A DNA stretch of 64,000 nt from Trametopsis cervina (lineage: Eukaryota; Basidiomycota; Agaricomycetes; Polyporales; Irpicaceae), in NCBI GenBank assembly GCA_022385755.1, contig MU278360.1, positions 651,692-715,691 of the forward strand. Direction: 5' to 3'. Positions 56,875-64,000 of this stretch are shown here, one piece after another. The number at the start of each line of letters is the position of its first letter. Position 1 is the first letter of the stretch. Both the position numbers and the translations under genes were made by a program. Below the pieces are notes generated by a model. The model did not search any database and was not told where the DNA came from. It worked only from the letters and a program-made list of their open reading frames with translations.

Positions 56875-58904
56875 ATGGCTGGACGACAAGCAGTACCAGC
56901 AACACAGTCAGCTTCCGCTCCTTCTGGAGCGAACAGCCACTTCAATGACAAGGTATGCACACAGCTCGCTAGTTCTCCTGTTAGCTGACGCGTAAGTAGG
57001 GCAAACCGATGGAAGTCCGTTTGTCCAATATGGTGGCAGCGAAAGGTATGTAATACGATCTAGCTGGGTCCACCGACTAAGACAGCTGACAACCAATAGC
57101 AATCAGCGACGCTGTCAGGACATCTCTGGGACCGCGAGGGATGGATAAGATGGTGAAGTGGAATACTCGTTAATCTACTGCATACTGAACGTACCATTAT
57201 AGATCCAAACCTCAAAAGGCGAAGTTATAATTACAAACGACGGTGCTACTATCTTGAAAAGTATACAGGCTCTGCATCCAGCAGCGAAAATGGTACGTGT
57301 ATGCACCCTCAAAACGCTATTCCAGACAATGACCAAATATTACTAGCTGGTCGATCTGTCCGCGGCACAAGATATAGAGGCAGGCGATGGCACAACCTCT
57401 GTCGTGGTATTAGCCGGAAGTCTATTGGGTGCCGCAGAAAAGATGCTCCAAAAAGGAATTCATCCTACGATCATCGCGGAATCGTTCTTGAAAGCGTCTG
57501 CGAAAGCAGTGGAATATCTCGAGGAGATCTCGACCCCAATAGACCTCAAAGATAGGTCATCGCTCTTGCGCGCAGCTACTACCTCCCTCAATTCCAAAGT
57601 AAGCATCCATTTCTTGAAACCCCGTATGGAACTGGAACCGCGTTTAGATTGTGTCACAATATTCCTCAACTCTCGCTCCGATCGCTGTCTCCGCTGTTAC
57701 TCGGCTAGTAACGCCAACATCTTCGAATGTTGACTTGCGTGATATTCGCGTTGTGAAGAAAGTCGGTGGTACAATTGAGGATACGGAATTGGTGGACGGC
57801 GTTGTCCTTAACCAGAACGTCGTTACTGCTGCGGGCGGACCTACACGAATGGAAAAGGCGAAGATTGGTATCATACAATTCCAGCTCAGTGCCCCGAAGC
57901 CGGATGTGAGTTTATTCACGTCTTGTCCCGACTTGCATCTCACATTCACAACTTCAAGATGGATAACACCGTCATCATCAACGATTACAGACAGATGGAC
58001 AAAGTGATCAAGGAAGGCCGACAGTATCTTCTCAACATCTGCAAGAAGATTAAGAAAGCAAACTGTAACGTTCTCCTGATCCAGAAGTCAATACTTCGTG
58101 ATGCTGTCGATGATACCTCTCTCACCTTCCTGAAGCGTCTCAACATCGTTGTCGTAAAAGACGTCGAGCGTGACGAGATCGAATTTTTGTCCAAGAGCCT
58201 TGGTTGTAAACCCATTGCCGACATCGATGCTTTCACGGAGGATAAGCTGGGTTATGCTGAACTCTTCGAGGAAAGCGAGGGCAACGACGTGAAAGTCGTA
58301 CGAATCACCGGTGTCAAGAATCCCGGCCGTACCATCAGCATTTTGGCAATGGGCAGTAACAGCCTCGTTCTTGAGGAGTGTGAACGTAGTCTGCACGATG
58401 CTCTATGTGTTGTCCGCTGCCTTGTCAAGAAGAGGCGAGCAGTGTTCATCATCTTTGATATTACGGTGGCTGACGCAGATATAGGGCTCTGATTGCTGGC
58501 GGAGGTGCACCTGAGATACATGTTTCTCGTTTGCTCTCGCAGTATTCGCATACCCTGAAGGGAATGGAGGCCTATTGCTTCCAGGCGTATGCAGATGCGC
58601 TGGAGGTCATCCCTACGACGCTAGCCGAAAACGCCGGTCTCCATCCCATAGCAATCGTCACCGAGCTACGCAACCGACACGCACTCGGTGAGAAGAACGC
58701 CGGCATCAACGTTCGCAAGGTTTGTTTCTATCTTCAGTCTTGGTCGACAGCTTCTTACGGCCATACTTCCATTAGGGCCTGATCTCCAACATACTGGAAG
58801 AGGATGTCGTGCAGCCGCTATTGGTATCCACCAGTGCTATCGAGCTGTCCACGGAGACGGTTTGCCTGCTACTCAAGATTGACGACTATGTCCAGTCACG
58901 ATAG
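56875..58904 (+). CDS. CCT4: T-complex protein 1 subunit delta (CCT4)
   Basis: Subunit of the cytosolic group II chaperonin that folds actin and tubulin. Start [18 protein letters not shown]. Small 5' exons: [33 protein letters not shown], and one with [20 protein letters not shown]. The ATPase motif [20 protein letters not shown] follows. Then [101 protein letters not shown] and the end [12 protein letters not shown]. The intron at 58435-58484 has a GC donor (AG/GCGAGC), needed to keep the frame between KKR and ALIAGGG. About nine exons. Confidence 0.96.
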
Positions 58905-58976
58905 ATACAATGTACAATATACACCAGAGAACCGCCACGTTCTGCATGCTTCTTACATTTCACCTCGTCTGCGATC

Positions 58977-61900
58977 TCATGCATCTGTCAGAAGAGTGCG
59001 AATTGTCGACCTCAGACCGCCTTCATCGCAGCGCAGATGCCAAAGACAGCTGTCCTCTTCCCCCTCTCTGAGACGCAGGGCCGCATAACCATCATGATCA
59101 GTGGTGTCCAACAGTTCGGGACAAATAAGGATCTTGAGATCTCCTATATCACTCAATGAGCGAATGTCGTAGGAGATGGATGTGAGAATGCAGCATGTAC
59201 CTTTGAATGGCGGCTCGTCTGCTGCAGTGACGCGCATCCGTCGCTGAAGGCTCTGCAGCCGCCGAACAACGATGTCGATAGGGGAATCACACCATCCACG
59301 TAAGTTGGCGTTCTGAAGCTTGTTCCATACACCCTCAAAGTCTGACTCAATAACACTGGCCGCGCCCAATCTTGACACGGGGGGTTCAGCGAGGAAAGGA
59401 GAATCTAAGGCGATGAGATCCGGTCTGGACGACTGAATTACTTCATATCAGCGCAGTTGCAATCAGAGTAAGATATATTCGAGTCTCACCGGTTCCTCCA
59501 TGTTGCGACGAGGCGGTGAGAGAGCAGCTGCACTTTTTGGCGACTAAGCATACTGCATGTTCATCTCGCGCACAGATGACCTAAGAACGTGATGTGTGTA
59601 CGTACCTTCGTCAGAGCCTGAAGCTCAATTTGCTCTGTGGCCAAAGCCAAATCGCCTGCCGTAATCGTGCGGGCAAGGTGGTCTTCCCTATCCTGACCTA
59701 CAAACCGGGAAGTGTCCGAGCGAGCTATCGAGCTGTTGGACCCGATCCTCCGGAGTCGTGGAGTTGGCTTGGGCGCATCGTACGCAGCATATCGCAGCTT
59801 GCCCGGGCTGTGAGACGCCTGCGACGACGACGCTCGAGAAGACGGTCTGTCCGCCGTTACAAACACCTGTGGCGGGGATGTCGGCCGCTCCTGAGCAGCC
59901 ACTTTATTGTGATTCTCCAACGCAAGCATGAAATCCGGTAGCTTGACGCGCACGCATATATTAGCAATCGGACTCACTCAGCCCGAAGAGACAAATGTAA
60001 ATGTGACGCACAGAAGTCGACTTCGCGCTGCTCAGAATCGCTCTCAGCGCGGACTTGGACTGCACCAATGTGACGAACTGTTCGCACCGCTGATGGGATT
60101 GTCTAAATGAGTAAGATGTCTGATGTACGGTGTGGGGGCGTGATAGGCACGCACTCGTCTGATGTGACGGCCGGCGTGTTCTTGGGTTTTGCGGACGGTG
60201 GCCAGCACGCCGTCAGAGACCTCTCCGCAGTCAGCTGCAACGCGGACCATTGATAGCAATATTGCATCTTGGATAGCAGCTATCTCGCGGCCCCATCAAT
60301 GCGATTGATACGACGAGGCAAGTTTGAATGGGACGCACCGCCATGCAGAGACAACCGGGAAGCCAAGCCCTGCAATAGATGCGCAGGCGGGAACAGCGAA
60401 CTTTCCAGATATTCGGAGGCCAGCGCCGAGAGGATGACTGTTATTGTGGGACTGCTTCTACTGGCATCGTCGTCAAACAGCGCAAATAGTACACCCAGAC
60501 AGCCGCTGCGGAACTCGCCGCTGGCTGATCACCCCTCACCGTCAGTTCATTGATGCGTATCAGCACAGCTGGGATCACTCGCCGTTTCGCACATGCGTGA
60601 GGACATCTTCGACTATGCTCTCAAACAGAGCATGTTCGTCTCGCGCTGTTTCTCCCTGGAGCACATCTATCAGTGTTTTGATGTCCCTAGCATAACTCTC
60701 CCCGTCGGCCGACGTTAGAGCGTTGATGACTTCTAACATTCGCCTTGAGGCATCGTTCTGCTCTGCATGCGAGTACAGGGATCGGTCGACTTGCAATAGT
60801 CGCGTATGATGCGCTTCTACAAGGGACCTGTCAACATTTAGTAGGACGCGTAGGGTCTGTAACAAATCTCAAACATGGAACTTCGAGAGGGCAATTGGAG
60901 ATTACCTTCGTTCTAATGGAGACGTCCGGAAACTCCAACAGAGCTATCACACGTTCAACTTCCCAGCCTTCTAATACGGCGGGTATGTCTTCTCTCGTGC
61001 CGGCCCATAGAGCTGTGTCGAGGTGTTCCAAGCAGGCTATGAATAGGTATATCTCATTCGGGTCCTGAGACGTCAACAGCAGACGTATGCTCGCGATGAA
61101 CGTCGTCTTAGCTGATGATTGCACCTTCGTAATGAGATCGGTGTCCACGGCCGCGAGAGCCAAGAAACATTCATATATGATCGCTGTTCATCACCCATTC
61201 AGCCACATATACGCGAATCATCTTATTTGTAACCGTAACTCACTGCCAGGAAGAGGTTTGTGGCGAGCGCAAGTATGCACAATGTCCAGAAACACTTCGC
61301 ACGCTTCTCGATCGGGGCTAAAACGTAAAGTGCAGTAAGCATTTACCACACACAATAGAGGCAATTAGCAGCATACCCCACGACACGGAGAACTTGAACA
61401 TTCTTGATCAACAGCCACCTGTTGGGCGCTTCCCCGATAGCCTTCCAATTAGTTCGCAGCAGCCGCACCAACAGCACGCGTAGCTTGTCCTTCGCCACGA
61501 GCTTGTTCTACGCGAGACACTCGAGCTCAACAAATCACGCCAGAATGCCCGAACAAAATGCACAGCGCCGCTTACCTCCAGAAGCGTGATGCACGTCGTC
61601 AGCGCGGCACCCGCCACCGTCGGATCCTCGTCTCGCAGGCGGTTGCCCATCTTATCCGTCATGTTCCGCAGGATATGCGGGCTCGCGATCGCCAGAGCTC
61701 GGAACGCCAGTAGTGCCCGTCTGCGCACATGCGGTCTGGGGAGAACAAAGACTGAGGTTAAGAAAACAGCATGCGGCAGCCGGGTACATACTGACGAGTT
61801 GTGCGCTAGCAGGTCGTGTAGACGGTCTTGTACGGCTGGGATTGTGTCCTCGGAGGGGGACTGGATGAGCGCGTCGAGTCCGAGGCATATACGCGGGATT

Positions 61901-62515
61901 TCGGTGCTATCGAGGTCCTGCGAGGGTGCATCACGAGTTCTTAGTTCATTACTGTGCTAAACATAGCGACCGGTGCGCATATACCTTGCGCAGTGTGTTC
62001 ACAAGCATGAGCTGCAACTCATGGTCCCTAGGCATCATCTCCGCACAATAAAGGTATCCTATCCGACACAAACGGAGAAGTACAAGTCAGCACCAACACC
62101 CGCGGCGTGCAGAACAGAAGGAGCGGGGCGCGCACGATACCTATTCGCTTGTTCCGCACCGTCTGGCCCGCCTCTGCGAGGTTCACAGCGTGCGTGAGCG
62201 CAAAGCTGAGGTCGGCGGGCTCGGCGTCTTGTAGGGTCATCGAACAGTAGAGCAGGAGTATGAGGTACTCGCGGGTCTGGCGCTGTGCACGTTCAGGTTT
62301 GGTTAGCTGTGTGCAAGAGGGGTAGGGAGGAGGAGGACAGGGAGGACGGGGCGCACCATGCTGGAGACCGAGCGTGCAAAGCGGGCGCGGGTGTTCTCGA
62401 TTTCTGCGAGGATGATTTGGTTCACTTGGGAGGGGGACGGCGCGGTCTCGACTTTGCGCACGAGCGCATAGTGCGCTCTGCTCATCGCGCCTGACGAGAG
62501 GAACGGCACGTCCAT
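58977..62515 (-). CDS. Adaptor-complex large subunit, AP-4 epsilon-like adaptin
   Basis: Large adaptin of a vesicle coat adaptor, expected at the trans-Golgi or endosomes. Start MDVPFLSSGAMSRAHYALVR at 62515. The adaptin trunk reads in order QVNQIILAEIENTRARFARS, VRNKRIGYLYCAEMMPRDHE, LMLVNTLRKDLDSTEIPRI, RRRALLAFRALAIASPHILR and NRLRDEDPTVAGAALTTCIT. Then VQSSAKTTFIASIRLLLTS, VIALLEFPDVSIRTK, LLNVDRSLVEAHHTRLLQVD and MVRVAADCGEVSDGVLAT. A Ser/Pro-rich hinge follows (ERPTSPPQVFVTADRPSS), then a C-terminal part ending STIRTLLTDA. The assignment to epsilon rests on remembered similarity of the NKRIGYL and VRR-A-LA blocks. Gamma or alpha adaptins were considered and fit less well. Many exons; not all internal borders are proven. 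Confidence 0.7.
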
Positions 62516-62741
62516 GCTTTCCCAGTTCAAGTTCTGTACGTGCACAACAGTGGTATTCACGTCCTATTCCACGAGTTCAAGCGGTGGTGCGGGGCTATAA
62601 CATGCAGAAGGCACGACGGTACACAAGCAGTCGCGCACAAGAAGAGGTAATCTCACAAGCGCCCATATCAAGCGGTGACATCAAACTCAACCAAGTTTGG
62701 GCAATCGCATGCCCGCTCACCAAGTACTGTACCGTACACCC
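62516..62741. promoter_or_regulatory. Shared divergent promoter (AP-4 epsilon-like / BUB2)
   Basis: 226 bp between head-to-head start codons. No TATA box was recognised. Confidence 0.45.
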
Positions 62742-64000
62742 ATGCCGCCGCCGACGTCCGCCTCCGCGCACTCGTTCAACAAGATCCTCAATGCGCACCG
62801 GTCGGCCACGCGCACGCGGAGCGCAGCGGACATCGAGGAGTCTATCAAGAAGCTCCGGAGGCTTATACTCGTCGATGGGATTCCGTCCTCTGCCGTGAGT
62901 CTCCTCTCCCTTACACCCCGAATGAGTACTGTTCTGACGTCCTGCTACTTGATATGATTGTGCCCATGTGGTGGTTGCGCATTTGTGCTATTCTGGTTGT
63001 GTGGTATGCATACACAGGACGCGACCCTCCGCCCCCGGATATGGAAGATCCTGCTGCGCGTGCACGAGATATCGGCAGAGACGTTCCTCGAGTACGTAGG
63101 CCGCGGGCCCTGCGAGGTGAAAGAGAAGATCCGGAACGATACATTCAGGTTACTACTCCCTTTTCCTTCCCTCCTTCTAGTGTTTTGCGGGGCGCGATCG
63201 CTGACTGGTGCAGTGCATAGAACGCTCGCGACGGACACGGGGTTCAAGGAGCGCGTGCGGGAGGACATGCTCGTGCGTCTGCTAGACGCGTTCGTGTGGC
63301 GTAATCACGGTGAGCGTGGTCTTGTGCTCTCGCTGTCGTCATACCCATCTCATTCCTGACGATGTGGAATAGACAAACAAGAATCGTCGCAACAGCTGGG
63401 CTTCACGTACGTGCAGGGCATGAACGTCCTCGCCGCGCCGTTCTTGTACACGATGCCCTCCGAGCTCGAGGCCTTCTTCTGCTTTGCGAAGTTTATTGAG
63501 GAGTCGTGTCCGTTGTACGTGCAGCCGACGCTTGAAGGCGTGCATCGCGGGCTCAAGGTGCGCTTCCATCACGTATCGTGTGCTAAGCCAAAGATAGTCT
63601 GCTTAGAACTCCACAGCTCCTGGACCGCTGCCTCAAGATTGTAGACCCCGAGATGTACAGCTACCTACGCTCAAAGAACCTCTCCGCCGAACTCTATGCC
63701 TTTCCCTGTGCGTCTCCCCTTCCACATGCCCGCGCCCTCTCGTACTAATCAGTCATCTGAACAGCGGTGCTAACGCTATGCGCCTGCACGCCGCCGCTAG
63801 ACGAAGTCCTCCAGCTGTGGGACTTCCTCCTCGCATTCGGCGTCCACCTCAACGTGCTCTGCGTCATCGCGCAGCTGCTCCTCATGCGCGAGTCCGTCAT
63901 GGAGTCCTCCAGGTACGTCTCTTCTCACCATACCACATCAAATGAGCAGCGGCTGTTCGCTGACCCCCGTTTTTCTGCTCCGCGCTCTTGTGTTGATTAT
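62742..64000 (+). CDS. BUB2: TBC-domain GTPase-activating protein, Bub2/Cdc16 type (partial)
   Basis: With Bfa1/Byr4 it is the GAP for Tem1/Spg1 and holds back mitotic exit or septation. Start MPPPTSASAHSFNKILNAHR. SIKKLRRLILVDGIPSSA, then across an intron DATLRPRIWKILLRVHEIS and FLEYVGRGPCEVKEKIRND. The TBC arginine finger is in IRNDTFR (IxxDxxR). TLATDTGFKERVREDMLVRL and LLDAFVWRNH follow. The glutamine finger is in TYVQGMN (YxQ), followed by APFLYTMPSELEAFFCF, LKIVDPEMYSYLRSKNLSAE and PPLDEVLQLWDFLLAFGVHL. It runs off the right edge in an intron after MRESVMESS. Both catalytic fingers are present, so it should be active. Confidence 0.93.

Overview
The window is nuclear DNA of a filamentous basidiomycete, most likely an Agaricomycete. 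Genes are dense and split by many short introns of about 45-65 nt with GT-AG borders. The gene set includes a peptide-N-glycosidase A family enzyme and several Agaricomycete-style hypothetical proteins. There is no operon structure, rRNA, convincing tRNA, CRISPR array or intact transposon. All exon joins were made by eye from reading frame, splice consensus and remembered family conservation; no search was run.

Layout. 1-2393 (-): CCCH zinc-finger/coiled-coil protein, running off the left edge. 3223-4715 (-): a possible small protein and a membrane coiled-coil protein. 5447-6773 (+): Nur1/Mug154-like nuclear rim protein. 6968-8333 (-): fructose-1,6-bisphosphatase. 8783-10715 (-): C2H2 regulator. 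11157-12180 (+): Pmp3-type membrane protein with a long tail. 13072-15518 (+): secreted peptide-N-glycosidase A family enzyme.

16159-24516 (-) is the accessory part: five tandem, apparently intact epoxide-hydrolase-type alpha/beta hydrolases with the same four-exon structure and a similarly placed TATA box. Two decayed copies lie at about 22.7-23.06 kb and 25.0-25.3 kb, and duplicated promoter DNA lies between units. This is a local birth-and-death gene family.

25936-35281 returns to housekeeping genes: splicing factor Slt11/RBM22, trifunctional C1-tetrahydrofolate synthase with a possible alternative mitochondrial start, mitochondrial phenylalanyl-tRNA synthetase, mitochondrial GrpE (Mge1), and an acidic nuclear-type protein.

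35334-44104 is rearranged. A truncated, internally deleted copy of the 3' part of UBA3 lies in inverted orientation about 6 kb from the complete UBA3 gene. Between the two lie an uncharacterised multi-exon gene with an Asp/Glu repeat tract, a small relic of that gene, and a GCIP-like gene.

44350-64000 is compact housekeeping: RCL1, NPR2, OGG1, NMT1, a Ser/Pro/Lys-rich hypothetical protein, UFD1, CCT4, an AP-4 epsilon-like adaptin and the start of a BUB2/Cdc16 TBC GAP. Genes often come as head-to-head pairs with 215-500 bp shared promoters (C1-THF synthase/MSF1, MGE1/33955, UBA3/RCL1, NPR2/OGG1, UFD1/CCT4, AP-4/BUB2) and as close tail-to-tail pairs; the RCL1 and NPR2 stop codons are 15 bp apart.
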